From contig NC_043972.1 in NCBI RefSeq assembly GCF_902148855.1, positions 36,807,996 through 36,871,995 of the forward strand: DNA of 64,000 nt, given 5' to 3'. This DNA comes from Sphaeramia orbicularis (taxonomy: Eukaryota; Chordata; Actinopteri; Kurtiformes; Apogonidae). The position numbers were made by a program, and so were the translations under genes. The notes under the pieces were generated by a model, which searched no databases, was not told the DNA's origin, and worked only from the letters and a program-made list of their open reading frames with translations. This document shows positions 1-16,597 of this stretch, in pieces. Each line of letters starts with the position of its first letter. The stretch's first letter is position 1.

Positions 1-263
1 GCCAGGACAGAAGAAAAGAAATTATAAATTAACTGTCACAACTGTTTTAAGTAATCTAAAGACAGTCAGCTTAAGTCAGGCACTGCTGACGAAAAATAGC
101 TGTGGTGCATTTACAGCACTGTCAATTAATGTACAATGTCCCTATTAAATAAACCAATAAATAAGTTGGGACAATTCTTTTTTTTTAATTTCACTTTTGT
201 CTTCATTATTGTTAAATAGTGGTCAAAACTACATAAGACAACAGTGTTACGTTCCAGTCTTAC
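1..263 (-). other. flot1: flot1 intron (edge of window)
   Basis: This stretch lies downstream of the last visible flot1 exon, whose GT donor is read on the minus strand at 263-262. The remaining 3' exons of the gene are off the left edge. I see no other gene or repeat structure here. Confidence 0.8.
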
Positions 264-3200
264 CGCTGAGCTTCAGCCAAACGCTCCAGTTTGTACTTTT
301 CTGCTTCTGCAGGCTTCTTAATTTTAGCTTCCAGCTCCTTCTCCTTGCGGATGATCTCCTGCTCCTGCAGTGTAATCTGCTGTGTCCGCTCCACCACCTG
401 AACTTGCATCTTCTCCTCCTCAATCCGCTGCTTGGTCTTGGCCACCTAATAAGAAGTGTAGGCATGAAATTTTGAATTCAAGTAAAGGCCAAAAAAACAA
501 TCACACTGCAAACTTTACATCCTGCAAAAAACACAAACGGCACTCTGTCAAACAAATGACTGTACCTGCAGCTGATAAGCCATTTCAGACTCTGCCTTCT
601 TGGTGTTGACCTCAACATCATAGGCTGCCTTTTTCAGCTCGTAGTCTCTCTGGGCTTTTGCCATTTCAATCTCATTTTTATACTGAGCAGATACCTTCTC
701 CTGCATGGCATGGGCCTCCTGTATTAGAAAAGTAACAAGAAAAACAGACAGTATTTTCACTATGTTTTAAAAAAAGTTCGTTTATCATAATAAAAATACA
801 CTACATCTCAATACGTGAAATGAACATGACAATAATTTTACCCTAATGACAGCATCCCGTTTGTACTGGGCCTCTCCAATCCGGGCATCCTTCTGAACCT
901 GGGCTGTCCTGGCTTTACCCAGGGAGTGAAGGTAGTCCTGAGAGAGTGAGACAGACAGAGCGGAACCGTGGCTGTTAATGACCTTTAGAAGAGTTCAGAA
1001 AAGGCTGCACTATTATTTGTCTCATTATTTCAACAGAACTGGGGTTTTAATTTGAAACGCTGAGAAATCGATGGAGGGACATAGTGTGAATCCCAGAACT
1101 CCAAGATAAGACACTGTAATGGGAAATATTAAAAATAGGAATGTTGAAAGATGTAAAATAAACTGAAGTAGATTTTTTTTTTTTAATTTTCATGCATTTA
1201 ATTTCAGTATTAAAAATGGGCTATTTCAGACTCCAGTAATTACTTAAAGAGCCACTAGAATCTGTAATACCTTTATAATCACAATTTTGCTCTTTCAGTT
1301 ACTTCCCACACTTTCTCAGACTTCAACTTGGCAATTCTACAAACAATTTATGATGAAATGTGTTCATATCAAGGGCTCTGTTACCTCTGGGAGTCAAGAA
1401 GAGGAGTGTGTGTTCATCTCAATTCCTCATACATCAGCTGTTCATCACACACTTTATTAAGGATAATTAAACTTCATGCAAATACTGTATGTAATATAAT
1501 ACACTTTTCATCTGTAACTGTGTATGATCTGACACCTGTTCCTGCCCTCAACCACATTTTTTTTTTTTAACAATTATTCAAATACATACAAATATCCACA
1601 TTTTGGTTGAAACTGTTAAACAGTTAGTGCTTTAATGATGATAAAAGGGACAGACCTAATATGTATTGTTAAACTGAAATATGCAGGTATTTATTGTGCT
1701 TTAAGTCTTCATATTATTTTCCCTTTTCAATAATAATCTGTCACTAAACCCATGTGCATTCCTCACCTCACTCTTTAAATACTCAGGCAGCATCAGAACT
1801 TGAGAATCTGTAAATTTGGAAATGCCTCTGCATGTTACATTATACTGTTGATTGTGTGATTCCCTGAAGGAGCTGTAATATCTTTTTCCTGAGGGGGACA
1901 TGGGGTGTGCTAACACGAATATACAAAAATACAATAAAATTAAGACATGTGAACCATCAGTTCAAGAGTTAAACCATAATTCATTGGGAGAAGCTGCAGT
2001 GATTGTAAACGATGAGACAATGTAGCTCCAAAAGGAAAAAGGATGCCATTACAGACAGACCAAATGCAAGAGCGGTTACCACTGCACCACTTAGAACTCA
2101 TTTGATGATAATGTAATGTGGGTCTGGTGGAGGGTTGAGTCACAGACATCAGTATCAATCACTGAAATACATAATTGTAATAAATGAAATTATCCAGGCA
2201 CACGCACTGCAGCTTCCTGTTTGTCCAGTAGTTATGATGTTTCTTCATCAATACTGCCAGAATATGAACATGAAGACAAAGTACCTGATCATCATGGACA
2301 TCTTTGAGTGTGTAGCTGACAACACCAATCCCCATGTTGACCAGGTCAGAGGAGGCCACCTTGAAGACCTGCTCAGAGAACTTCTTACGGTCCTGATAAA
2401 TCTCCTGCAAACAAAGACGTATTTCTATCTGTCATTACAAACTGTATGCCAGTTGTTTTGATTTTTAAACACAACATTGTGACATATCTTGAGTAAGCAA
2501 GGTGAAGTAGAGCACTCGGAGAATGTCAACACACTAACCTCAACAGTTAAATGTGCAATGATGGCTCTCTGGTGGCCTTCCAGTGTTTCAAGTGCAATCT
2601 GGGCGACCTCACCCTCAGACTTGCCCATGAACATCTGACAGGCAGTGGCCAGCATCTCCTTGTTTTGTCCCTGGATTTTCACCTGAAAAAAAAAAAACAA
2701 CCCAAACAAACAAACAAACAAAAAATAGAAAAAGTGATTTTTTTTGTTTGTTTTTTATTGTTTTCCTAAGAACAATCAATCAAACCTAAGGCTTTTTCTT
2801 CAAAATGTATGGAGTCAGACATTTTTTAAAGCACAACATCCAATACCATTGTAATTTAGATATGTAATGAACTGGACATTACTTGTAATCTAAAGGATTA
2901 ATTCCAGTCTTCTTGTCCTCACTGCATACCTGTGCAATGCCAGTGACAGATATAGGGACTCCATGGCGGGTGTAGACTTTGTCACTCTTCACATTGAGAG
3001 TCAGGGTGTTAAGAGTGATTCTGAAAAAGCATCAAGTACATATAAAAAAAATAAACAAAACAAAGAGTTAAGACCGAGGAGGGATATTACAAGTTAGATG
3101 AAAAGTTCTACAACAGAGAACATCAAATCACGTCAAATAGAAAAGAACCTCTGTATGAAATAGAGAAACAGGAGTTAGAAATAAATATTAATACTGGGGA

Positions 3201-5273
3201 GTACAGCTGTCACAATACTGACGATCGTCAGACAGATAACTCCATTTAATGACATTAACTCTATGCCACCACTCTACTATAACTGTAGTATAACATGTTA
3301 ATTAAACCTGAGCATGGCAGACTGTGACAGATATTAGCCTAGGCCATGATCCAAAATCTAAACATAACCACAAAGGTGCTTGCTTTCCATTGAATTCATA
3401 GAATAAAGAGAAAGGGGTGAAAAATCATGTCATTAAGAAACCACCAGCCAAATAATGATAAACAGTGTCACCCATCTGTTTTTAGTATAAGGAAATAGAC
3501 ATTATTATACCATTTTAGTGAAATATTAAACAGTTATTTCAATTAACTCTAATAGGGTGATTATGTGACAGTTGCAACAGACTGCATGTATATCAGTTAG
3601 AGATGCCATAAAAGGTACTAATAGGTATTCACATATGTAAGGAATCTGACTGGAAGATAAAAATGAGTTTTCATGATCTTACTGACTCACTGTCTGATAG
3701 AGATTCAGAATCAGGATTATTTTGCAGAAATTATGGAATGACTCTAGATCATTTACAGACCTTCTGAGACTGTTCTGTATTGCAGGAATTTCAGTAAGAT
3801 ATAAAAGGGAAAACTGGACAAATAATGAAGGAACAACTTGGAAATGTTAAGAGCAAATACCGAAGCTACATGCTGCCATACTCCACATCAATGTCTGAAA
3901 AGTGGAGTAAAGTGGTCGAGCATTTTAGTACAAAGATGGACTTCAGATATGTTGTACTTAAATTACTAGATGCTGGAATATAGACACATAAAGCGGAAAA
4001 AGGAAGAAAGAGAAAGCAATGCACACTGACAAGGACTGTTTTACACTCTGTTACCAAAATGAAAGCTTGACATTTTAGAAATTATGTCACCTCTGGATCT
4101 GTTGAATACAGGGGAAGACAAACACTCTTCCTCCAGCAATCATTAAAGGGGGAGAACGCCCAAACCCTGAAGAGATACAAGGAGGAAACAGCATGTAAGG
4201 CAGTGTTTTTCAACCTTGGGGTCCGGACCCCACATGGGGTCACCTGGCATTCAAATGGGGTCGCCTGAAATTTCTAGTAATTGATAAAAATAAAAATAAA
4301 AACTTACTAATAAAAAATATATGATGAGTTGACAGAGACAATCTCAATACATATAAGACATGACAAACTGTGACTCTGAAACTGCAGCACTGTGGTTCTG
4401 TTTAACTGTCAAATGTTCATTGTGGTCGGTTTCAGATGCTGCAGCTCTTTCATAATTCATAGTTTGAGTTCTTGTTTGTTCAGTATAAATTGTCAGCCCT
4501 GTTAATCCAAGCTGAACTGATTACACATATCCTGACCAAGGAAAATCCAATTCTCTCTTTTTGCAGTTATCTACACCTGGCTTTTCTGCCTCCGTCCATA
4601 ATAATATACATTATATAGACTAAATGTCTAAAATTAGTGTTAATTTGCAACATAATATAGCAAACTATTACATGATCAAAAACAAATTAATTTTAGCAAA
4701 ACAAAAAAGTCTCCATTTTGAATGTCTGGGGTCACCAGAAATTTGTGATGTTAAAATGGGGTCATGAGCCAAAAAAGGTTAGGAAACACTGATGTAAGGC
4801 AATATAAAGTCTGGGACATTTAGTGATATACAGTAGGCTGATGAGGATTTGTCCTGAAATCTTTAACCTTGAGCAATATAGTTCATTCACTATTACTTTT
4901 GTGGGACATACTGCAACAATATTTCCACAATAGCAATTTGGAAAGTTCCTACTTTACTGCAAGTGTTGCTCAATTTCATTTTACCTTCAACAGCATGTGA
5001 CTATTTCATTCACATGACTCAACTTGACTGTACCACTGTTGACAAAACCCATCTTCTTTTACAACAATTTTATGATAGATTACAGTGAACAGCCTGACCT
5101 CCTAACATTACAACATCATCATGGAGTTGAAATGGAGTTTGTCATTACCCAACAGGGAATATTCTTTGACTAAACATCCTGTGTTACTGTCAAAAGCGGT
5201 CGAGCAAGACAAACCAAACCAATAACTTACCAGACACCACCATGGCTTCATTGGGTCCACAAGTGTAAAACAT
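264..5273 (-). CDS. flot1: Flotillin-1, N-terminal ~302 residues (3' end off window)
   Basis: Flotillin-1 is a membrane-scaffold protein of the SPFH/prohibitin family. It sits on the cytosolic face of plasma-membrane and endosomal microdomains and oligomerises with flotillin-2. Eight coding exons are visible, with canonical splice sites: 5231-5273, 4091-4166, 2930-3020, 2539-2682, 2285-2404, 842-937, 566-718 and 264-445. All junction phases agree. The product starts [15 protein letters not shown] and follows the vertebrate protein closely, including the palmitoylation-site cysteine at residue 34 in the segment VFPCIQQIQ. The SPFH domain covers roughly residues 1-190. The Glu/Ala-rich flotillin coiled coil begins near 190 and ends here at [10 protein letters not shown]. 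About 125 residues are missing compared with the 427-residue human protein. A 5' untranslated exon ends at 5925. The intron between exons 1 and 2 of the coding part carries no insertion, but the 4167-5230 intron contains a hAT element. Confidence 0.96.
4201..4791. mobile_element. Non-autonomous hAT element with intact 8-bp target duplication
   Basis: The ends are inverted repeats that begin CAGTGTTTTTCAACC on the left and end GGTTAGGAAACACTG on the right. They are flanked by identical 8-bp copies of ATGTAAGG at 4193-4200 and 4792-4799. An 8-bp target duplication and CAGTG-type ends are diagnostic of hAT transposons. The 591-bp interior has no transposase frame, so it is a deletion derivative or MITE. 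It sits inside a flot1 intron. The perfect target duplication suggests a fairly young insertion. Confidence 0.9.
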
Positions 5274-5924
5274 CTTGTTTCCTGATGTGAGGCTGAAATT
5301 AGTGCAATACTTTGTCAGCGTAGGGAGATGATCACAAACAGGTAGAATATTATAGCATTATTAGTCATGTGTATGTCTCTATGCTGGACGTGGACGTATA
5401 GCTTCAAAATGTGAAGAGTTAGCAAAACGTTAGCAAACTAGATTGATGGATCGATGGACTCCTAATATTTGAAGGCAGTCAATATGTATCACAGTGGTGG
5501 CTACAACTGCCACATGTCTATGTCAGTCATTCAAGCTCAAGTCCCAGAAAAGCCTCCCTATTATCCCAGAGGGACCTGGCTGCTCCTCCCTACTTCACCA
5601 GCCAAAACACACTACGGCCCGCTCGGTCGGGCTATAACTCGTCTTTAGCCTGCTATATGTAACAACCACAGAGATATAGCACCTTTCACTATTCCAACAA
5701 CAGACAAAATGTTGAAAAAAGTATTTAACAGATGCTCGTTGACTGTATGTAGCAAGGACACCGTTAGCTAGCATGTCAGTGTTAGCTAGCAGTTAAATGG
5801 CAATGGATCTGTTTTTCGGTTGATAACGTCAGTACGCCTTCAGAAAATGGTCCCGCGTTTATAATAGTGATTCACGTTTACTAAACAACGAGGCAAATCA
5901 AAGCAAATCTTCCGTTTAACTTAC

Positions 5925-6075
5925 CAATATTCGGTCAAGTTTAAAAAAACAGTCCTTTTTGAAGTAAACCTGAATTGGTTTCCTGCTCCTACGGTCAATC
6001 AGTTGCTAAGCCGTTTCCCGTCAACTGGAATGACAAAAATGTCTGTGCAGAGAAGCTCTCACTGACCACGCCCAT
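5925..6075 (-). promoter_or_regulatory. flot1: flot1 5' untranslated exon and promoter region
   Basis: A good GT donor on the minus strand (GTAAGT at 5924-5919) ends an untranslated exon at 5925. It would be spliced to the acceptor at 5293, just upstream of the start codon at 5273. Transcription probably begins near 6000-6060. The sequence just beyond holds a GC-type box (CCACGCCC near 6067). No TATA box is evident. The exact start site is inferred, not seen. Confidence 0.5.
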
Positions 6076-6257
6076 CCTCCTCCAGAATCACGTGGATTTG
6101 TCTCCATCTAGCGGTAGAAGTCTGCAATAACAACTACATCTCTTTGCATTTTATAGATTAAAATAATCTTAAAAAAATTTATATAAAAATAAATAGCACC
6201 CTTATATTCAAATTAATTCAGTAAAATGTTTAATTTAAATGAATGCAGAACATGTGA

Positions 6258-6855
6258 TTGAACCCTTTCATGCATAGTGGTCACTACAGTGGACAGCTGT
6301 TCAAAGCTGTTCTCTTACATATTCATGGATTTTGTTGTTTTAGTTCCATATCAGCTAACACAGTGGACGCTTATGGATCATCCCTTACACTGCAATTCAT
6401 ACCATTACTGTAACTTTGCTGTTATTGATAAACCTGATCTGCACTAACATGTTTGAGTGTAAATCAATTGCTTATTATTGTTATTAGACTGTAATTAAGA
6501 TGTTTTTTAACAAAAAGGTTTCTTGTTTTTTTTTTTGCATATTATCTCCATTAAGTGACTAGTGACTAGTATTAGAGTATGTTAAAATATGTAAAAACAT
6601 CAGAATAGCAGCATTAAAAATGTTTTTATTTCATAGTTTTCACACAATATATCAGTAAATATATGTTTCTTTGCTTCAAAAATTTCGAGCTGAGTGGACA
6701 TTTTTGGAACTCCATTTAAAATAGGTTCAGAAGAAAATTTTCAATCGTATTGTTTTTTTGTTTTTGTTTTTTTCATGCTTAAAGAGGAATAAAAACACTC
6801 AGGAAAACAAAAAATCTTGAATACAGTTCTCATAATTCATGTGTGAAAGAGTTAA
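6258..6855. mobile_element. Possible piggyBac-like non-autonomous element
   Basis: The left edge reads TTGAACCCTTTCATGCAT. The reverse complement of the right edge reads TTAACTCTTTCACACATGAA. These are imperfect inverted repeats bounded by TTAA-like tetranucleotides, as expected for piggyBac-type elements. The AT-rich interior of about 570 bp has no credible coding frame. The next repeat, an RTE-like LINE, follows directly. The family call rests only on the ends. Confidence 0.45.
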
Positions 6856-6862
6856 TTTATCA

Positions 6863-7565
6863 TGGATTATGATGCTTGCGGATGATATTGTGATCTGCGT
6901 TGAGAACGGAGCAGGTGGAGGAAAACCTGAAGAGGTGGAGGTATGCACTGGCAAGATGAGGAATGAAAGTCTGGATACATGTATGAGAATGAAAAGGATG
7001 GAGGTGAAACAGTGAGGATGCAAGGTGTCATAGTGAAGAAAGTGAAGTATTTAAGGTCAGCTGTTCAGCAATGTGGAGGTTGGAGGTGAAGAGGAGAGTG
7101 CAGGCAGGACGGAATGGGTGTAGAAAAGTGTCAAGAGTGATGTGTGACAAAAGAACATCTCCAAAAATTAAAGGAAAGGTGTACAGGACAGTAGAGAGAC
7201 AAGTGATGTTGTACAGTTTATAGACATCTGCACTGACCAAAAGACAGGCGGCAGAGCTGAAGATGTTGAGGACAGACATGATGAGGAATGAGCACGTCAG
7301 AGGGACAGCTCAGGCTGGACATTCTGGAGACAAAGTAAGGGAGGTCAGACTGAGATGGTTCAGATATGTGCAGACTAGGAGTGGTGGTGTTAGTTGATTG
7401 ATGATGAAGATGGAGCTACCAGGCAGGAGGCAAAGAGGAAGACTGAAGAGGAGATTTATGGATGTGGTGAAGGAGGACATACAGGTGGTTGGTGTGAAAG
7501 ATGAAGATGCAGGAGGCAGGGTCAGATGGAAGCAGATGATTTGATGTGGTGACAAAGAGGAGATG
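6863..7565 (+). mobile_element. RTE-type LINE, 5'-truncated and decayed
   Basis: Reading on the plus strand, the segment starts just before the reverse-transcriptase active-site box (LADDIVICV near 6876-6905). It continues through blocks typical of teleost RTE-like LINEs: KVKYLRS, RRVQAG, KGKVYRTVERQVMLYSL, ALTKRQAAELKMLR, DKVREVRLRWF and a final RRFMDVVKED-like stretch. Stops and small indels interrupt the frame, so it cannot make an active enzyme. Only the 3' third of the RT region and C-terminus remains. This is the usual dead-on-arrival form. Confidence 0.8.
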
Positions 7566-7639
7566 CCAAAAGTTGTTGTAGTAACAGCAAAATATCTGCT
7601 TTACATTGCTCAACATATTTACTAATTTATAAAACACGT

Positions 7640-8235
7640 TCAAGGGTTATTTATCTATTTGTTTGTTTGTCAGCACAATTAAGTAAAAGCAAGAAAAAGA
7701 AATGAAAGATACAGTAAACGATGCAAGAGAGGCAAAAAAACCAAACAAACAAAAAAAAAACCACAAGGTTTATAAAAACATCTCTCCCAAGGAAGCATAG
7801 AACAAGACAAGAAGCAAAGAAGATATAAATAAATGAATGACAAGAAATAAAATAACATAAAATAAAATAACAAAGGAATTTTTGAGATATAATCAATGTA
7901 TGTGAAGTGCTCTTTGACTATATATAGATGTCAGAGTAAGATTTATTACCTACCCAAACAATAAACATTTACTCTGAAAACAACAAATCATGCTGAGAGT
8001 AAAGAAAACCAAAAATACCATACTTAGTTCTATACAGACTTGAAACAGAAAGACTGGGAGAAATGACACCCAGGTGTTGGAGAGAATTCCACAGTTCAGC
8101 ACCACAGAGAAACTGACCCCTTGTAGTCACACCAATCTCATACATCTGCAGTAAGTGAACACGTTCTGATATATTGACAGATTTTTTTAATGTGGCCAAT
8201 ATGAAATGTAGAATTGCAGTGTAGAACCCCAAAAG
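7640..8235 (-). mobile_element. LINE 3' fragment (minus strand)
   Basis: On the minus strand a short open stretch from about 8232 to 7970 contains RGQFLCGAELWNSL. This resembles the C-terminal end of many fish non-LTR retrotransposon ORF2 proteins (basic segment, then xxLWNSL). It is followed by an AT-rich 3' region rich in short A-run repeats, ending near 7640 in a TTTG-type tail. I cannot assign the clade. The element abuts a hAT-like repeat that begins at 8236. Confidence 0.5.
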
Positions 8236-8690
8236 CAGTGGTGCTGGACAAATTCAGGTCTTTTCCTCAGTGAAAGTACTAACAACACAGTACAGTGTTA
8301 ATATTCAACCACAAGTAAAAGTATATAAACCTTACCCTTTAGTAAAAACATATACTATTAAGTAGTCATTGTACAGTGATCCCTGTCAGTGTATATAAAG
8401 TATTTTGATTAATTTCAACGTTAATTTTCAGTGCTTTTCAACAAAATTATAGTATTTTTGACTCCCTACAGTGGAGAGTTGTGATGAATCTTAATTTAAA
8501 GCTAAAGAAAAGTCACAACAGTTCTTATCTGACTGTTCAGACTGAAATCCCACTGCAAACGGACAGATCTGAGGCACAAATTAGGGAAAGATCCAATTTA
8601 GTCCCTTTTTACTTCCATTCTGAACACAGCCTCTGTTTTAAATAAACTTTGTTATTGTTACTGTTACGTATTCAGATTCTTTTACTTGAC
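8236..8690. mobile_element. hAT-like foldback repeat (CAGTGGTG end)
   Basis: The left end CAGTGGTGCTGGACAAATTC, followed by TCAGTGAAAGTACT, resembles a widespread fish MITE whose ends read CAGTGGTGGAA with AAGTA/AAAGTACT motifs. A related end in the opposite orientation occurs at 60933. The right half is degenerate: TATTCAGATTCTTTTACTT near 8669-8687 looks like the complementary arm. I found no clear 8-bp target duplication. Confidence 0.4.
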
Positions 8691-8739
8691 TGTCATCAGC
8701 GGGTATATAGTACTTATCTCTCATGGCACAGTTGGCTGG

Positions 8740-9190
8740 TGGTTAAAAAGTGCAGCCTAGTTTCCACTTCCTGTGTGCAGTAGTCGTACACTCTGTCTTC
8801 TCTACTGATCCAGTTCTGCCTGTAGTGGCCTCTCTTCACATCGAGGCTGTGTTCACCTAGTTTTCCCTTGGTTACAGCAGTTAATAATCAACCACTGACT
8901 ATTCTGTATTTAGGACCAAACAAACATTATTCATCTGGTTTTCAAAGTGTGTCTTGTGCAACATGGTTCATGTGTTTTTGTTTTTTTGTTGTTTTTTTTT
9001 ACAAAGTTTTCTGTCTGGAGGCTCTGTTTCTGAACATGCAGTCCCATGCACAGCCAATTGGCTGCGAGGGATTCTGTCTAGGATTTCTCTCTGTAGCCCT
9101 GGGTTTTGTATCCTCTTTCTTTGATGATAACAATTAAAGGCTCTCTTGTCAAATCTAGCCACAAAATGCTGACGTTTCGTTGTGACCCAG
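8740..9190. other. Intergenic, no recognised feature
   Basis: Single-copy-looking sequence between repeats. Short open frames exist on both strands, but they have no recognisable protein character and no splice context. Confidence 0.5.
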
Positions 9191-9197
9191 GGCACTA

Positions 9198-10300
9198 GTG
9201 GGTCAGCTGTCTCAGCAAAGTCTGCAGACAGCCCCTCCTGCGTCTACAGTGCAATTTTACATGTTATGTTCTACTGAGGAGGAGCGGTATTAACAGGTTA
9301 TATTAGAATCTGTTGAAAGTAGATTTTTTTAAAAATTCTAAAATCAGTTACACACAATATCATCAATAGGCCAACCATCCTCTAATAGTATGGAATTGGT
9401 TTGTCAAGTGCCTGCAATAATGAAAGCCATTATTTATAGTGTTTTTTAAAATACTGGAAAAGTGCTAGTATTATATGAGGATATCTAATCACAAACATGA
9501 GGAAAATTAAACAAAACCAAATTAATTTAACAAATTAAGTCAACAAGAGCACCATAAGGGGGAGAAAGTGATGACAACGACACAACATAGTATAACAATA
9601 ATATACAATATACAATACAAATAATTTTTTTATGGCGATATGTTAATATTGCCATTAAAAAATGCTTGCTTCGACCTCAGACACCCCCCACTCCCCCAAC
9701 CCCCTTCTGCAGAGCTTGATGATAGGTTTATCATTTGAATCAGGTGTGTTGGAAGAGGGACATATCTAAAACATGCAGGATAGTGGCTCTCGAGGACCAG
9801 GGGTGCTGACCCCTGTACTAGCTGATGCTAGTAAATATACTTCCATCCAAAGAGTAAAACTGAGTAAAATTGTTTTATATGTATTTCTATATCAATAGAA
9901 AAATTGTCTAATACTGTTATTATTATTTAAAAAAAACCCAAAACATTAAAATGCAAAAGATGGCTTTTCTCATCAGTCTTTCATTAAATCCTTAAGTTTA
10001 TTGTAGGGTCTATTTTTAGGATCAGTATGGCTTTCAGCATTGAAGTGGTGGGGCCCAAAGTGACTTTTTTTTCATGGGGCCCCAAATCCCTGGCAGCACA
10101 CCTGCAAGTCATTGATTTTCTGGTCTTTGGTGGGTCAGTTGTCTCACCATGTGTCCAGAGACAGCCCCTCCTGTATCTAAGGGCATTTTTACAGAATAGT
10201 AACCTCTACTTTATTTGAGGTTGGGTTATGTTGCAGTTTTAGAAGGTATAAAAAGTTTTAGCATTATATGAGGAAATTTATTCACAATCTATTCACTGTT
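9198..10300. repeat. Diverged direct duplication
   Basis: The block from 9198 (GGGTCAGCTGTCTCAG, then GACAGCCCCTCCTG) recurs from 10129 as GGGTCAGTTGTCTCA with GACAGCCCCTCCTG. The similarity resumes downstream: AGTATTATATGAGGA near 9467 matches AGCATTATATGAGGA near 10260. The two copies are about 930 bp apart in the same orientation. They could be a local duplication or two copies of an uncharacterised repeat. Confidence 0.55.
9707..9817. mobile_element. Half copy of a hAT-type palindromic MITE
   Basis: This segment matches one arm of the complete element at 43576-43777. It includes AAACATGCAGGATAGTGGCT and ends GCTGACCCCTG. Only one arm is present, so the second inverted repeat has been lost or never inserted. 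Confidence 0.7.
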
Positions 10301-10499
10301 TTTATGTCTTCTTAATCTAGTCTTGTATTTCTAGTCTATAATTTTTGCTCTTCAATCTTCAGTACGACACTGTTTTTAATTGAACAGCTGCTTTATGTCT
10401 TTATCTATTCTTATATTTTACTTTATTATTTGTATATTTTTAAAATTTTGGTTTTTTGTTTATGCCCCAGTGAATTCATGTTACTGACTTGACTTCTTC

Positions 10500-11030
10500 C
10501 CTGGAGTCTCTGTGCTTTATCGCCTCACAGGTTTTCCCAGGATTATCATAGGTTTTCCCAGGATCATCTCTGGACCTGCTGCTGTGGTCCTGCCTCTCTC
10601 CTGCCTTCATCGTCATCACTCACTTATCCATATAGTTATGATAGTGCTTATTATACAGTTCCATAGATGTTCTAGTTCAGTTATCTGTGCATCAACTGCA
10701 TCCATGTGTCTCCCCCTACTTCCCCCCTTCTCCCCCTCTCCCCCAGTCTCTCTTTGTCTCTATCGCTCTCTCTTTTTCTCTTCCTTTACTCTCTCTCTTT
10801 AACCCCAACTGGTCAAGGCAGACGGCCATCCTTCAGGGGTCTGGGTCTGCTCCAGGTTTCTGCCTGTTAAAGGGAAGTTTTTCCTCACCACTGTCACCAG
10901 TTACAAGTGTTTGCTCCTGGAGGATTCTGTTGGGTTTCTGTAAAATGGCTTAGAGTCTGGTTTTGACCAACTCTATATGTAAAGTGTCATGAGATAACTT
11001 TTGTTATGATTTGGCGGTATATAAATAAAA

Positions 11031-11065
<35 letters not shown>
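10500..11065 (+). mobile_element. LINE-like 3' end with (TTGA)n tail
   Basis: The block contains GTTAAAGGGAAGTTTTTCCT, a Cys-poor non-coding stretch, then GATTTGGCGGTATATAAATA followed by AAATTTGATTGATTGATTGA repeats. This is the familiar 3' untranslated end of a widespread fish non-LTR retrotransposon family, whose tail is a short tandem repeat. A pyrimidine-rich tract lies at 10720-10800. No coding part remains. Clade assignment would need a repeat-library comparison. Confidence 0.6.
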
Positions 11066-11069
<4 letters not shown>

Positions 11070-11215
11070 TTCCCCTGTAAGTCGCTTTGGAAAAAAGCAT
11101 CTGCCAAATGCATAAATGTAATGTAATATAAATATGCATATTGAGGAAAATAAAATAAAATAAAATAAAATAAAATAAAATAAAATAAAATATAAATAAA
11201 TAAATAAAATAAGCC
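11066..11215 (+). repeat. SINE/LINE 3' tail and (TAAAA)n microsatellite
   Basis: GTAAGTCGCTTTGGAAAAAA, followed by GCATCTGCCAAATGCATAAA, is a common fish retroposon 3' end. It is followed by TAATGTAATATAA and then a run of about ten TAAAA units at 11147-11200. It lies directly against the preceding LINE-like tail. Confidence 0.6.
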
Positions 11216-11534
11216 TGGATCTTTGACTTTGCTTGTTAATGCAGACCCAGACAAACAGCTTCTAGGTAACTTGGTGACTTTACCCTAGTTTTCTTTCTGC
11301 TCTCTTTAATAAAATGCGTAATAAATCAGAATGGTGGTTTTTGGGCTCCATCCATCTCCATCTCTCTTCTAATGTCAGATATATTTTGCAGCAGGGTTCC
11401 TCCTCCTCCTCTTCCTCCTCCTCCTCCCAGTTCTGGGTCAGTCGTCTCCTCCAATCCCCGGGCCCTGCAGCTGGGTCCGCAGCGTAGCCCCGCCCCAGCC
11501 CCGTCCCCAGCCTCATTCTGGATTCGCTCCAGCA

Positions 11535-11575
11535 TTATAAATCCATTGTCCGGCTCGGTCCTCCAGCTCTGCGGT
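11535..11575 (+). promoter_or_regulatory. tubb: tubb core promoter (TATA box)
   Basis: TTATAAAT at 11535-11542 is a good TATA box about 100 bp upstream of the tubb start codon. A transcription start near 11565-11575 would leave a 5' leader of about 70 bases. The upstream 150 bp is GC-rich with a CCTCCTC-type polypyrimidine tract. This is inferred from position and motif only. Confidence 0.65.
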
Positions 11576-11638
11576 CCGCTCCTCGTGTTCACTTACTAAC
11601 ATTTCAGCTCATCGTTGTGAAAAACTTTCGCAGTAACA

Positions 11639-15994
<4,356 letters not shown>

Positions 15995-16136
15995 AGATAA
16001 AGATGTAAGGTCAAGACAACAATGCCAAAACGAAAAATAATCAAGGATCACCCACAACAAGAAACAAACATAGTGTCAGGAGCAATGCTAGAATTAAACT
16101 TTAGAATACATTAGATATCCATTGTCAGTAACTTCG

Positions 16137-16142
16137 AATAAA
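16137..16142 (+). promoter_or_regulatory. tubb: tubb polyadenylation signal
   Basis: AATAAA lies 143 bases after the tubb stop codon and is followed by a T/G-containing stretch. It would give a short 3' UTR of about 160-180 bases. Confidence 0.75.
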
Positions 16143-16597
16143 GTTGTCGAACGAAAACTTGCTTTCCGTCTTCATTTATTGCTTCTCATTAATTAAATAA
16201 TCTCTTACTACCAATAAAGTAAAATGAGCTGTCAGCCCATGCATATGTTAATTCAATTAGACCTTTTGGGGCTTGGTAATGCAATCATAAATTGTTTCCT
16301 GCTGCTATTAAAAAATAAGTGCACTGCTGAATTTTGTTACACATACAATATTTGGAGTCTTTCTTCAACATCTAAAATGGCTCAGTGACATCAAGGTATC
16401 CTTAGAGTATACATGCAAGAATCAGATATGGGTACTGTAACATAAGTATAACTAGTGGGTTGATCCGTGTTGACAGTTCATTCCTATACTTTCTTAGTAA
16501 ATTCCACTGACATTTTCAGTTGAATAACCTCAGCTGCCATGTCTGATTCTACACATGATTCTTCACATGAAATTGGACACCATGGCAATGTGGCCCT
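16143..16597. other. Intergenic, no recognised feature
   Basis: AT-rich spacer between the tubb 3' end and a LINE fragment. I see no gene, repeat or promoter-like structure. Confidence 0.5.
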
